Below are positions 13,008 through 28,000 of a stretch of DNA of 64,000 nt, one piece after another. Within the stretch, counting starts at the first letter, position 1. Every line of letters begins with the position of its first letter. Source of the DNA: Strongylocentrotus purpuratus (lineage: Eukaryota > Echinodermata > Echinoidea > Camarodonta > Strongylocentrotidae); NCBI RefSeq assembly GCF_000002235.5, contig NW_022145609.1, forward strand, positions 11,513,328-11,577,327, read 5' to 3'. Position numbers and translations under genes: made by a program. A model generated the notes under the pieces. It saw only the letters and a list, made by a program, of their open reading frames with translations. It did no database searches and had not been told where the DNA came from.

Positions 13008-16000
13008 CCTCTCTTTGATGTACACTCTCCCTGTTACTTCTGCTCATTCTTCTTCTAAGAGGAAAGAAAGCAGTAACTGACACCACTCATCACTGTCAAC
13101 AAACCCACTCGGACACAGCTTTTGCTTACCAAAGAATTCCCTGGCTTCCTCCATGTCTTCCTTGTAAATGATCTGGTAAGCCTCGACGTTGCAATGCTTT
13201 GGAGCTAGGGTCCAGCTAACCTCCATGCCATACATCAACGGACTGGCCTTGATGCCCTCAACATTTTCCTCCTCGTCTGAAAAACCTGAATGAGTAATGA
13301 TGATACAGTAATCATTTGTATAACACCATTTCTTCCATGTACTTTCTATTAAACAACACTGAATTTGTTATATATTTTTCATGTAGTTTCCAGGCCTCGA
13401 GCATTTTGTATTTTTTTGCGCTTGAATTTCGGGAATTTGTTAAAGCATTTATCTCAAGTCAGCACAATGATTTTCCAAAATTCAATATTTTTAAGGGCCC
13501 TACGCTATGGAATAATCTCACTCCCTCACTAAAATTAGCTTAGATGACTTTAAACAACAATTTTCTTTTTTAAAATATATTTTGTTATAAGTTTGTATCC
13601 AGAATTGGAAATGTAACATGTTACTTGCATGTTTAGTTTTCTTACTGTGTTTGTTTGTTTGTTGTTTTGTTTACTTTATTATAGTTATGTATGTATTAGT
13701 TAATATTTTGGTCAATGTACTATAAGGTGATTTGCATTAGTGACCCCTCATTCTTATAACTTGTCATTATGTAATTGTTTTGTATCGATAATGCAACAAA
13801 AATTTAAGTTGCAACAACAAACTATCTAATTAATATATTTATTGGCTCCGTTTTTAAGTTTCCAATACATCCTTTCAATGGTGGATGAATAGTTTGAAAA
13901 TAACTTTAAAGGTCAGGTGAAATCCAAATATAATTTGATTCCTGTTGGTATATAACTTCCCCCAGCTCAGCATATGCTCACAATACAATACCTCCACATT
14001 ACCTTTCTTTTCCTGGTGATGCTACAGCACGTATGGTCTACAGTAAACAGGTGGTCAGCTCTGGTGAAATCAACTTATATTTGGATTTCACCCCACCTTT
14101 AACATGAGTACTGTTCCACTGCTAAATGAAATTCTACTCCTAATAAAAAAGCTAAATTCAATTGGAACAACAAAATACTGAAAGCAAATTTCTAGGCTTC
14201 TGTGGAAAATCTATTTCGATTTTGGAATTGCTACAAGAGTTCAGATATACAGACAAACCTGTGTATAGCGACCGCCCAAGGGAAACACAAAAAGTAGTCT
14301 TTGAAGACAGGTGGTCTTTATAGACAGGTTCCTTTAGTACATGTTTTAATGAGAAACCATTTTCAAGGGAAACAAAAATGTGGTCTGTGAAGACAGGTGG
14401 TCACTAAAGCAGGTTTGACTGTATACGGTGACCGTAAGGTGTCTTTACCTCTGGGAGATATCTCACAGATGAAATGATGCTTGATATCACAGCCCTTGTC
14501 TACGACCTCTCCGGAATCATCAAGGGCAGCACAGCCGTAGCCTTCGGGCTGAGGGTTACCAGGTGCCCATAGGGTGTCCTGCCAAGGGTTGAGTTCCTCG
14601 CAGTCAGTCCAGGACCAAGCAGGAGAGCTGGACAGTCCTGCAGGCCAGAAGGCAAGGATAGTTTATCTTGTAAGATAATTATGGCACATTTGTCTGCTGT
14701 GAGGGAGATGGGTGTTGACCAAGAGCCCTGTTTGACCTTTGTTGACCCCTACCAAAAATGCCTAGCATTTTCAAGGGGACAGCCCAAGTCAAAATTGTTT
14801 GGTATTCATGAGGGAACACAAAAACACTTTCAAACCTTTGTTCCCAGAGTTTGGTCACAGGACCTACAGGCTGGTCTTCTACTGTTGACACCACAAGGAT
14901 AGTACCCTTCTGAATATCTCTGCATACAAAATACAAACACACTGCACAGCCAAGAATGAAAATTAAAGAATATAATCGTGGACGTCATAACAGGTGAATG
15001 AAAGCTGACCTTGCTCAAAAAAATATAGCAAAGGTGGAAAGAGAAATTCTAGGGCCCCATCTTCTAAAAATCATTAATTTGAACACAACTTGATATCAAC
15101 ATACTTTAATAACAGATGGAAATGTTTGAATTTGTGATTGACTGGAGAATTTGCGATCAATCTGGATCAAAAGCAAATATGTATAAGACATACAGGGCCC
15201 AGGAATCTCTTGTTTTACAAGGAAACATGGTAAAGGTAACACATTGGAGATATGCTTTGGTCTAGTGGTCTTCTTTTGGATCTTCATATCACATGTCCTT
15301 GGTTCAAATCCAACTTGCATCATCTGGACGGTAATTTTAAAAGGGACCAATCACGAGACCGAGATATAAATAAGGCCTATAAAATCAATATGAAACATTC
15401 AAAGGATAAAACTGAATAAAGGCAAAATGGTAATTTCATGCAAAGGCCTGCACAGAAACTGAAATACGAAGTATCAAAGTTTGGGCAGTCATAACCATTT
15501 GCAAACAGTGAGAGGTGAAAGGTCATGTTTGCTTGTTCCAAACAATTAAATAGGAAACGGGCCAACCGAAAGAAAAGTAAAAAAACATTTATGGCAAAAA
15601 AACTATTAAAAAATTAATAGCGTAATATGGATAGAAAGAAAGACACATGACCATAGCTTAATAAACTAACTTTTAAGTGCAATGCTGGATATTTAAGAAT
15701 TGTAAAATTTGACTCGAAGCCTTGTCAGTAGCAAAGCCCCTGTGCAGATAATGAATCTATTGGTGCAGTACGCAATTACTATTGTACAAACAAATAAAAC
15801 TAAAATGAGTATAGATCTTTGGACTCTAGACGAAGTCTTCCACCGGCTGGCTCTGTATTGAGGTGATTTTAACCGTTGTAAAGCTTGTTGACATACAGTA
15901 TATATTACTTTAGGTTATGATTATCAAATTCTGTTTATCTTTACCATATATATATGTACTCTGCATCACCGAAGTACATGTAGCTTTTAAGTGGGTCACT

Positions 16001-19000
16001 GGTGGAGCATGTAATCTTTGATAAGGTAAACATGATAGGCACCTCACCCTTTTTAAAGCTATTTTGAGAACATATACACATTCTTCCATATGATGTCAAA
16101 ACCTTTCGTTTTGCTTTCCACACTTGCTCATCAAAGCCATATAGCGTACTTCTCTACAGCTCTATTGCTTATTCAGACTTCAAGCATTTTTCATTCAATT
16201 GTACAATTTTATACTTCTTTCACAAATGGTTCTCTTCATATGACCAACTAAACTTTATACAATTGCCTAGCATAGCAGAAACTATAGGTCCCTTACTCCC
16301 TGTTCATATATATCACATGCCTTCTTAGTTGGTAATATTCTTACATGATTAATTACCTATCTTATACTGCAATACATGAGGAACTGCCACCAAATCCTAT
16401 ATATTTCTTGTGAAATGTTCTATTGTATTTGGATGATCCTACTTTAAGGTTGCATTCATTGGGTTATGTAATACAATTTTTAAACAAACTTAAATCAAAT
16501 CAAATCAAATCATATCAAATCAAATCAGTCACATCAAATCAAATATGTCACATCAAATCAAATCAAATCAAATCAAATCACATCACATCAAATCAAATCA
16601 AATCAAACCAGTCACATCAAAAAAATAAAATCAGTCATGTCAAATAAAATAAAATAAAATAAAATCAGTCACATAAAATCAAATCAAATCAAACCAATTC
16701 AAATCAAATCACACGAAATCAAATCACATCAAATCAAATCACATCAAATCAAATCACATCACATCAAATCAAATCACATCAAATCAAATCAAATTATCAA
16801 ACAGTCAAATGAAATCAAATCACATTAAATTATATTAAACTAACACTCACCAATCCACCAGTCCCTATCTACAGAGAGCTCAGCTGTACGGTTACGAAGG
16901 AAGTCGAGCTCCTCCTCATCATTGATGATGACCAGGTCAGAATCAGGTTCTTCAGAGCAGTCCTGCCGGCCCCAATGCCACATATAACCATACGTGGTCA
17001 CAGCAAACCAGTAGCAGTGACCGTTTGGGCCCTCCTCGTAATCAGCCGGGCAGGGCACTGAATGAAGACAACAGAATGATGGGATCTTGAAAGAACTCTG
17101 GCTACCGCTCCAAGTTATTAAAGTTAAGATTATATACATTCATATGCAAATAGTTTCATCATAAAGGATCTTTTTTCTATCACCCACTTATTTCACATAT
17201 CACATATTAAAGTTGCTAATTATCCATCATCGATCATTAGAGTAGTTTGATAATTATCATTATTATCTGCTTATTGACTTCTTGATTGAATTATTGGCCA
17301 ATTAACCAGTGCCTTAGCTGTCATCTTCATTTGAAGACACAATTGAAGTATATGTTTGCAAGGTTAATCAAAAATGTCATGGAAAGAAAGACTACATGAT
17401 TGGTGAGTTTGGGTGTAGAATTTATTAATATTATTCCTCTCAATAAATGATGTCTTTTCTTTTTTAATGTAAACATAACATGGATGGCATGGCAGGGATT
17501 ATTCTACCAGAAATGTTGAGAAAACAATGGAGAACAAATCAACAACTTTCAAGAACATATAACAAACTATTAATCTTAATATTTAAAGCCTGTCTGTACT
17601 TGTTTGGCCAGGGGGATTAGACCTTCCTGCACGGTCACTAACAGGTGGTTATCTCATCAAGTCAGCTCTCAAATTAAAATAAGAAAAAGAGGATCATGGG
17701 AGACCAAGAAGCACCAATTAGGCATTGTTTGCTATATAGAGGGCGCAAGTAGCTATAAGTAGTGCAGAGGGACTTTAAGTGACTCAATTTGAACCATAGT
17801 AAAAAGAATAATACATGCAGTAGAAAGAATAATCTTACTTGTTATTCCCTCAACAGCTTGAGATTCCTCCAGTTCATCGTCCTTGTTGTTATAGATAGCT
17901 ACTGTCACATTATATGTCGTATTGGCACGTAGATCTTGTACGACTGCGTGCGTGGCATCGCCTCCTTGTACAAACACTATCCCCCAAAAGAAAGAGAGAA
18001 AAAAGCTGGTATCACTAAAGTGAATGATTGATCAACCTGTCAAGTCTAAATAGCCTTTAATTAAGGCCCGTTATTTTGTCTTATTTACATTAATTCATTT
18101 TACGATGTATTCTACATTGAAATGCTTAATGCTTTTTATATAAAGTTGGGCATGTTTGTGAACTATTATTTATTTATTATTTTCCTCTGCCTATTACGCC
18201 TTGTATCAATCCAATCCTCTATTCATCTGACATTACCTGGTTCTTGTTTAAATCTTATTACCTTTTTGCACTTTTTTTAATTCGAACATGACTATTTGTT
18301 CTTATATGCACCAACAATTTCAAATTATACAAAGTATTGCTATTTGAAACAAATGAAAAGATACTATGTCCCTTTTGCAGCCAACATCATATTCTGTAGA
18401 ACTTTGCAGGAATTATGAATATGTCGTGTATGTCCTATCTTTGAAATTTAAACGTCAGCAGTGTCCTAATATTCAAATTATGCAAGGAAACCCGTTTACT
18501 TGTTAGACACTATTGAGTGACTGACTGGCTTTTTTTCTTCTTTGGTAATAACATCCATAAAATGAGCTGTAAAGGGTACATGAGCATTTGTCTACATCAA
18601 TAACCCACTTCTTGTAATGGCCAAAATTAAACTGATTGAATCTTTGCGCAACATAAAACGTACGACCATTCGGTACAATGGTCTGCAAATCAGACTATTA
18701 CTTACTGGCTCTATAGCTCTTAATTCGATTCGACAACTAATAGTCGTTATTTTCCCACTTAAATACATTTTCAAGCCCCCCCCCCCCTTTTTTTTAGGGA
18801 ACTTTTAAATTAGTATTATCTTTCAAATGCTGTTGGAATTTTACCTTTTCATTTTTTGGGCCTGCAAATGGGACATAGTACCTTTAAAGATGTTCAAAAC
18901 TGGGGAAAACTTGTAACTTGAATATGATGAAAGGTATTTAAGGACAGTTCAGATACAACATACACGTATAAAACAAGGGGCTTACTGAAAAGCATGTTAT

Positions 19001-22000
19001 GTAAGCTTTGTAATTACCTCAACAGAAAGTTCTGTAATGTAAGAAAATCTTTATTTTTTAAGTGCTTCTTTGAGACTCTGACTGAAAAGACTGAAAAAAT
19101 AGAATAGTGAGATTCCCAAAGAGCAATATGATTTTGTCTATTATTCACAACTCTCTTTAAGCTTTTGATGGCTATTTTACAGCTGTCAAAACATTCAATG
19201 CTCTTCTTATACCATGCACTCTCTTCCACCAAGTCCATGCATTGAATAAAGAAAAAAGAAAACTCACTGGATTCCTTGTCGTCCATGCTATCTGCCATGG
19301 AATAATAGATGCGGTACCCGACTGCACTGCAGCCATACACAGGCAGAGACCATGAAACCTCTAGACTGGTGGGTAAGGATGCAGAGACCATCAGGTTTCC
19401 AACCATCACAGCTTGTTCATCAAACTCTTTAGTGTTAAGAATATTAGATGCAAGATTTTGATTCTTGATAGTAAACATGCTGTTATGATAGGAATAAATG
19501 GAGAAACACCCCATGTAGAAATATTCCCTACACATGCAAATGTTTAATCAATACAATAATAATAATCATAATAATAATAGACTGCAGAAACATCCAACAT
19601 TATTCACTGCGCTACAAGAGCTCCTGGTATGCTTAGATTTACAGTTAATTGAAAAGATGTGCTTTAAGTTTTGATTAAAGATATTCACAGATGGTGATTT
19701 CCTGACTTTTAATGGCAAGTTATTCCAGAGATTTGGGGCTGCACAATATACTCTTTGAAATAATCAATGATGTTCCTTTTAGGTTACACTGTATATGACA
19801 TATGTGCTGAGGTAAATTTCCTACATAAATCACATTCTTAACTTTTATCCTGGAAAAATACAAAATAACTAATCTCAACTCTACCCCTTTTTTAAGGGCC
19901 AACTATCTCTGTTGAGAAAAAAATGTGGTGCAACAACAAACCTCACTTAAAAGCCAAGGTTTGTATTGTTGGTGCGGTGAACTTTTATATTACCTTTAGG
20001 AGATATCTCACAGATTGAGTTGATGCGTAGATCACAAGCGTCATCTTGGATGGTGCCATCGGGGTTCAAGACTGCACAGTCGTGTGTATCATCGCAGGTG
20101 GGGTAACCCGGTGCCCAGAGACGGTTCTGCCAGTCGTTAGACTCTGTACAATCCACCCATTGCCAGTAATCATCAGCAGTGAGATCAGATAGTCCTGGTT
20201 GAAATTAAGAGAAGAAAATGAAAATCAGAGGAGTGTACAATTGAATGATGTCCCTTGGCTGGGGGAAGGCAGAGGCCAAAATGTAAAAATCCAATATTCC
20301 GTCTTGATGACAAATCTTATAGATTTTTATCTAAGTCTGCTGGCTAATTATCATTGGAATTTTTCCAGTACTATCAAAAAATGAATAGCAAGGAACATTC
20401 TGTTGCAAAAGTTGTTAGAAAATACCACTTCTTACAAAATATTGAGGATGCAAAAGAGTCCTTACTCTAACCCATACTAAATACAATTTCTATCAAAAAT
20501 TATAACATATCTACAAAGATGAAGATACATTAATAAGACAATCAACCACATTTCATCTGTATAAATTAAGGTACAATTCACAATATAGAGCTCCATTTGT
20601 TTCCATTTCATATACATTTATGATAACAAATGTTAATATAAATTAGCATTACAAAAAAAAACAGTCAAATAAAGAGGAGGTAATGTTTATAAATCAATAC
20701 ATTCCCTATGAGTCATAAAACACCTACCAATCCACCATTTTCCATCTGGATCAATTTCAGAGGTCCTGTTCATGATATAGTTCAATTCCTCCTCATCATT
20801 GATGATCACAAGGTCACTGTCCACTGTGTTGTCACATGACCTCCTCCCTGCCGGCCACCACTCCCCATTGGTCAGATTTCTGAACAGATAACATCGTCCA
20901 CCGGGGCTCTCCTCATAACTGTCCGGACAAGAACCTGAAAAAAAGAAGCGAAGATTAATGAAATATTCAGATTCAAGACATTTAAGCCCGTCTTATAATC
21001 GAATGACTCAATAACTGATTTCAAGTTCTGTATCAAAAGCCGGTGTTGGTGTTGTGAGAACACCAACACCAGTCAGTGTGATCATGAGACGATCAGATAC
21101 ACGTATAATTTTCTTGACTTGACTCAAACTTCAAAGTTTTAAATCAATAAATGTGAATCTGATGATGGCCTTCTTCTAAATCTTTTAAGTTTTTAGAGTC
21201 CAAACATTTTAAAATCCAACAAAATTAGTACTGTCTTCCAACAATCAAACTTTTTCAAGTCTCGAGAACTTTTGACAAATCAGGTAGCGAGTTCCTGCAC
21301 ATGCGCATGACAGTCTATGCGATGGATAGACTATTGCGCGTTTCCCCAAGAAATTCCGTCTTCGGTCCCATGTGCGCAGTTCTACGTCAGGTTTACTGTA
21401 TATTCTTGTCAAGACGTACGATTTGGCCACTGATTCCGTATCTTGTGCCATAACATGACTAAACATGATGAGCTCATTGAGTTACCCTTAAAATATGTTG
21501 ACGTATACAGGTAATGGTAATAAATAGTGAAAGATTACCGAGCTTTGAATGGATCCGTCCGCCAACAGAGCGCGAGCAACTTTCGTTTCTGCACCGAGTC
21601 AAACTATGGAATGCCATTCATGCACGTGCACGCGCTCAAATCGAGGCAAAAATATAATATTGCTGATACTTGATGGAGTAGATCTATTTCATCAAGTTTA
21701 GCAGCCCACTCAGGAAGCTATACTGGGATGGTAGTGATATGAATGATAGGATGATGTCTGATAAAACTACACAATTACATTTTGTTGTACATGACATTCA
21801 GAATTGTGACCATGCCGGACTGAACTCTGAGACAGTGTACCTACCTGTCGTAGCAACAACTGGACCAATCACAGCCAGTTCCTCATCCAAGATCGTCCAC
21901 GCAGCCACAGTGAAGGAATACTCTGTCCTGACACGGTCCAAAGATATCTCTACCTCACTTGTTTTACCTCCATAGACCACCTCTATTTCAACAACAAAAC

Positions 22001-25000
22001 AAGCATTATGTTTTGGTATTATTAATCAATAACAAAAAAAAACAATAAGCTAAAATATGTATAGTTTTTACTGATGATAATCATGTTACGAATGACGAAG
22101 ACATAATTCATGGGGGGGGGGGGGGGGGGTAAGAGGACCTTTTTTGTGTGTGTGTCTCAAAATTTGGCCGATCGATAGTTCGTTTCGTTGGGGGGGGGGG
22201 GTAAGGTCAGCTTTTGATGTCATCCATTACCACAATCTTTTATTATTTTTTATTATTATTTATTATTAAACAAACTATTTATAAAAAACAAAGGGGGGGG
22301 GGGGAATTTTCTCCAAAACACACACATTAAAAAAGTTAAAGGAGGGGCCGGGAGGGGGTTCAACATCCAGAATCTCCACCCCCCCCCCCCCTTGCGTACG
22401 CGCCTGCCAATGCCAAACGTTTTATCAAAATGGCACATGTTATTTAAATCAATTTGAGAGATAGCAAATAATCTGCGATAATTCTTCTCAAATGAATTAG
22501 ATAACTATTACATCATTATGAACAAAACTAAAATAATTTACATGTTCAGTACATTGCAAAAGTGTCGGGTCACCAAGCTAAGATAAGAGAGGGGGGGGGT
22601 GGTGAGCACTTATTTATTTTTTGTTCACCTGAACAATCGCACCCCTCCCCTTGAGCGTCAGGGGAGAGGGCCCATCTCCCCCCAAAAAGGTAAAATTAAC
22701 GTAACATCACCACCACCACCAACACCACCATCACACCCACAAAAACAGCAACATGTTTACCGTGAGTGGTTTCCATGTGTTCATTGGTAACTTGGATTCG
22801 ATATCCAAACACATCGCAGTAAAAAGGGGAAACATCCCACTTCAGAGTAACAGTGAGGGTGGATGTTACTTCAGCAATTAGATTGGTTGGTCTGGCTTCG
22901 TCTGGTGTAAAACCTGAAAGAATAAAAATACAAATAAACGACTAATTACAATTAGATATGCAAGCAGGCGCAATTTACATGATATGGAAGGAGAACTATG
23001 AATCATAATCGTATATAAGTTGATAAAATAAAAGTGAAACAGGTGATTTTTATATCAATAGATCGATACTAATGTAAACTATGATTGAATGAAAAGTGAA
23101 GTGTTTATTAAAACCAGTAAAACTCGATTCTCTCAAATGACGTCCTTTAAAGCTTATCTGCCGTAGTTTACAGGAGGGATTAGAGTGCCCTGCAAGGTCA
23201 CTGGACAGGTGGTTATCTCATCAACTCAGCTCTCAGTTAACATAAGAAAAAGAGGATCATGGGGGACCAATGGTCACCGATTAGGCATGGTTTGTTATAT
23301 AGAGGGCGCAAGTAGCTACCAGTAGTGTAGTTGGCCTTTAAAGATAATCACAAACATCGAGCATTTCTCTTGCGCAGTTATCTTCATGATCAGTAGACCC
23401 CTCCCCCTCCCTATTTCTATTGTGTTTTTTCACATCGGATCCGTGTTTGTATTTGAACACCTGAACATAATTCAATTCAATAGAGGTTTTATTTGAACAG
23501 TTCACGCATCTTGCACATGTGTACATATATGGTGGTAAATTTATCAAGATGTATCTACACGTATTGCATGAAATATAACCATAATTTACACTTTAGCATC
23601 AAAAAAACTTTAAATTGATTACATCGAATCATGCACTAAATTAACAGCGAACATGATTGCATAATCCTATAAAATGTGACAAGAATCCAGCTTGATTGCC
23701 TGGATGTGTGCATATACAAACCATGACATTTTATTACGTATTCATTAATAAAATATGTGTCAATGCAAACATTTGAATATTTAAATGGAAAAATCAAACA
23801 AAAAAGTTCAACAAGTTGTAACTTGTAAGCAGCAGAGGAGTGGTAACTTTTCTTAATTGTCTTATCTCTTCCACAGTGATTCAATCTAACATTAAGTACA
23901 CTTTGAACGTTTAAACGTATTTGAATATGAAGTTATAATGCCATTCTTATCAATGTTGTTTGAAAAGCACAGATTTATTTGATGATGGGCGTAGAGTGAT
24001 CACGAATGATCTTGAAACATCGTTACCGATCCCTTAATTGAGATAACGATTAGTCATTGCATGTAAAGTATTTATTCTCTCACAATTTGATGGCAACTGA
24101 CGGTGTTTTCAAAACGGATTTATTTCAGATAAGAAAAAAGGGATTTGGGTATTCTTATTCCGTTGGTCACATCAATACACATTATGTAATGCAGTCTCAT
24201 TCATTATGGTATACTTTAATCATCAAAGTTTAAATAAGGATTCTAAATATGTTCTGTTCATATAGTTCATATATAACTAATGTTGTGGTACGGCGAAAAT
24301 CACACTTACACCCGTGCATTTTTTTGTATAAACAGTATGTAACATCAATCACAAATATCAAAAAGTACATTAATATTAAAATTACGATGAATTAGTCCTA
24401 TTTATTATTAAACCCTGTTTGAAATGCAATCTGTAAAACGTGGATAAATCATTAAAGGTAAAGACCAGTTATGGTCATGCGATTGCATTGAGAAAGAAAC
24501 GTTGTGGAATCGATCAGAAAAGGTTGATCATCTAGCATCTAGCATCTGCAAGGTTCTGAAATCATAAAAATGATAAGAAATTTGGCCCATTCTTCGTAAA
24601 GTTACAAGCACTATACACAGAAAGATTTATATGGGACTACCCTATATCTCTCACAGACCATGAGAGAAACAAATTTACCAAATATATGAATTAGTAGGCG
24701 GTTTCCCGGCAAATTTTTTATCATCATGTATTAGTCAAAACATATTCTTTCACATGATTGGTAATGAGAGCTTCCATTCCATTTTTTGAAATTGGGGCGT
24801 TTCCAATACTGGTCTTTACCTTTAAATACACAAAAATGAAAGTAGTGCTCGAATTTCGGACTAGTTTTTGGTTATCATTGATGTTACAGATTTAGTTGAT
24901 GATTGTTAATGATAAATAATAATAGTGGGTTCATGTCTGTCAGATTTAATTCTCCCGAAGCTCCACAATAATAGACCGGCTTCAGCATGGCTGCCATTAC

Positions 25001-28000
25001 GGGGCTCTATTGTCTTGCCCTTTGGTGGGACTCGAACCACGAACCATGTGATCTACAGCCCGGTGATATATCCACTAGACCACAACAACTTTCAGGCTAA
25101 CTTTGCAATACGACTTAGTTGATTAATTGATGTTAGGATATTAGTGGATAAATAACTAAATAGCATTTTTACATGTAATAGATTACCTTTTGGGCTGACT
25201 TCGCATAAGAAATAGTTGATTGGAAGGTCACATACGACGTCATCAATCTCTCCGGTAGGCAAGACGACACCACAATCATCTCTTTCGTTGCCAGGGTAAC
25301 CGGGAGACCACAGGTTACGCTGCCAATCAGTGGTTCCTCCGCAGTCAATCCATCTCCAATCTCCTTCAACTGAGTTATCATGATAACCTGATGTCATACG
25401 AAGAATAATGAACCAGTTTTATGAATTTATCTGTTTTCCCCCCATAATAATTCTTGTTGAATGGATAATATAGACATGTTTACTAATGTATTTCAATTTA
25501 GGCATGTTTCTCTCCCGAAACCCTTGTTTCCAACCATGTCATTCACCTGCTATAAATAATGGCATCTCTATAGATGGAATGCACTTGGCATACATTATAT
25601 GTTGCTACTTCTGGCAAGCCTCTGGCAAGCTTTTAAGTTGTCAAAAGAAACTATTGTTCAAAAATATATGCATGCAATTAATAAATAGGTCTATTATCAA
25701 GTACACATAAAAAAAAATGCATCGAAAGCAATAGACGTATTGCAATTGATGATTCGTTACGATATCACTATAATTATTATTTATATTAAATATTTTAATC
25801 AGCTTCATAAATACCATAATGTTGGAATAATTTAATCTTAACTCTTTTCAGGAAATGATTGTGATAATATAGTTTATTTTTTATGGATAACATTTATATC
25901 TTCTTGAAAGTTTACTGATCAAAGGAGCTTGATCCATAAAGTTCTGAGAAAACATCAAATGTATATATTTATATATAAGTATATATTGTCACAATCAATG
26001 CATCAAAATATGTAAGAAATAGTATTCCTACTTTATGGCCAACAGTGTATATTACTACAATAATGGTTAATTATTATCATCATCATCATTATCACTAGAA
26101 TGGTAATATTTATCACAAGTAAAGCATAAATCCCCTACCTAACCACCATGACGAGTTTGGAGCGACTGTCGATGTCAGATTGACGAACCACTCGTACTCG
26201 GTTTCGTCGTTAAGAACGACGAGGTCAGAATCGTTTGTGACGGCACAATAACCGCGAGCACGGGCCCAGTCTTTGGCCGATGATGATGGCGAGGAGTATT
26301 GGTATGAATAGCAATGCCCATTCGGTCCTTCGAGGTAATTATCAGGGCACTCTGAGAGAAACGGGAAAAGGGGGAAGGAGGTGAGAGAACATTTTGCTAG
26401 ACCTAACTCTCAAAAAGTGAACTCAGGAATTTGTTGTTTAACAGAGTGACCATTGAAAAGAAAAAGATTTGGTGGGTATTATTAGAACATACAACAACAA
26501 CAAAAATAGCGAAATCAACATAACTATATTAGTATAATTAAAAGATCAGTAATACACATTTAGTGTCGTATATACAGTAAACTAATAACGGTGAAGCATA
26601 AGTCCAATTGAATTGAATTGAATTCGCATTTATTTCATTCTCGATTAAAAATTACATTGATACAAAAGATACCAAATTATTCATGAACAAATTTAGAAAT
26701 GAAATGGGGAACTACATAAATAAAGCCCTTAGGCCTTGTACACGCCTAGTTCCCAAAGCATTCATAGCATAATGTAAAGCAAAGATTTAAAATAAGAAAA
26801 AAACGAACATTAAATAAAAAGAAACAAAAAACAAAAAATATATAACACAAATATAAACATAAGATAAGTAACTATACATATTTGAGATAAAGAAACTGCT
26901 TCAACTTTTTTTTGAAGGAATGAATTGACTTGCAATCAGAAATATATTTAGGGATGGAGTTCCAAATTACAGGGAAATTATGACGTACTGATTTGTTTTT
27001 ACTGGCCTTAAGTGAAAAGAATCTTTAAAACGGGTATTGTGGTTATGTATCTGGTAATTAAGAGTGAACATCTGAAAAATATTAACAGGTAATTTATTTT
27101 GAAAGTAGAAGAAGCCAAGGAGGGCAATGGAGTAATAGTACAAATCAAAAATATTAAGAGATTTCAATTTTCTAAACAGTGGGGCAGAATGGGCACGATA
27201 ATGACATCCAAGGCATATGCGAAGGGCTTTTTTGTGCAATTTAAATAATTTATCTAATTTAGTTCGACTACAATTACCCCAAACAGTAACACAATAATTT
27301 AAATATGAGAGCATGAATGAATTATAAAGTAGTAATAATGCTGAAGGTGGAAGCGAGTCCTTTAATCTGTATAATATACCAATACATTTAGATACCTTTT
27401 GAGTGACTTTATTGACATGACTGTCCCATTGCATATTAAAATCAATACAAACACCAAGAAAATTAACACTATTTACCTTATTTAATGGAACCTCATCTAT
27501 TTTTATAAACAAATTATCAAGCAAATTAGTGTAATTTGACTGCCTATGGAAGAAAGTTATGTAATTTGTTTTACTAGGATTTATCAACAATCTATTTGAT
27601 TTGAACCATTTTGTTACTTTGTCTAATTCAGTATTGATATTATTTTGTAAGTTATGAGTGTTAGGTTGGGTGTAAATTAAAGTAGTATCGTCAGCGTACA
27701 TAATGTAATTAAATTTGTCAGAAGAATGTGTAAGATCATTAATGTAAATTAAAAACAGTAGAGGACCTAGGATAGAACCTTGTGGTACGCCGTGTGTAAT
27801 AGAAGAAAAATTTGAGGAACTGTTATTATAAACGACATATTGAGATCTATTAGAAAGATAAATTTCAAACCAAGATAGTGGTAAGCCCCTAATCCCATAG
27901 TGTTCTAATTTGGATACAAGTATTCTATGATTAACAATATCAAAGGCTTTTTATCGGTATGAATTGCTGACAAAACTTTATCTTGTAATTCTATCAAAGC

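Noticed and set aside
14679-14942. 87-residue minus-strand frame (MCLYFVCRDIQKGTIL...)
   Set aside because: No recognisable domain, no splice support and an intron location; kept only as an unexplained open frame.
24960-25088. tRNA gene with a clear B box
   Set aside because: A- and B-box-like blocks are present but the acceptor stem does not pair; read as a SINE head.
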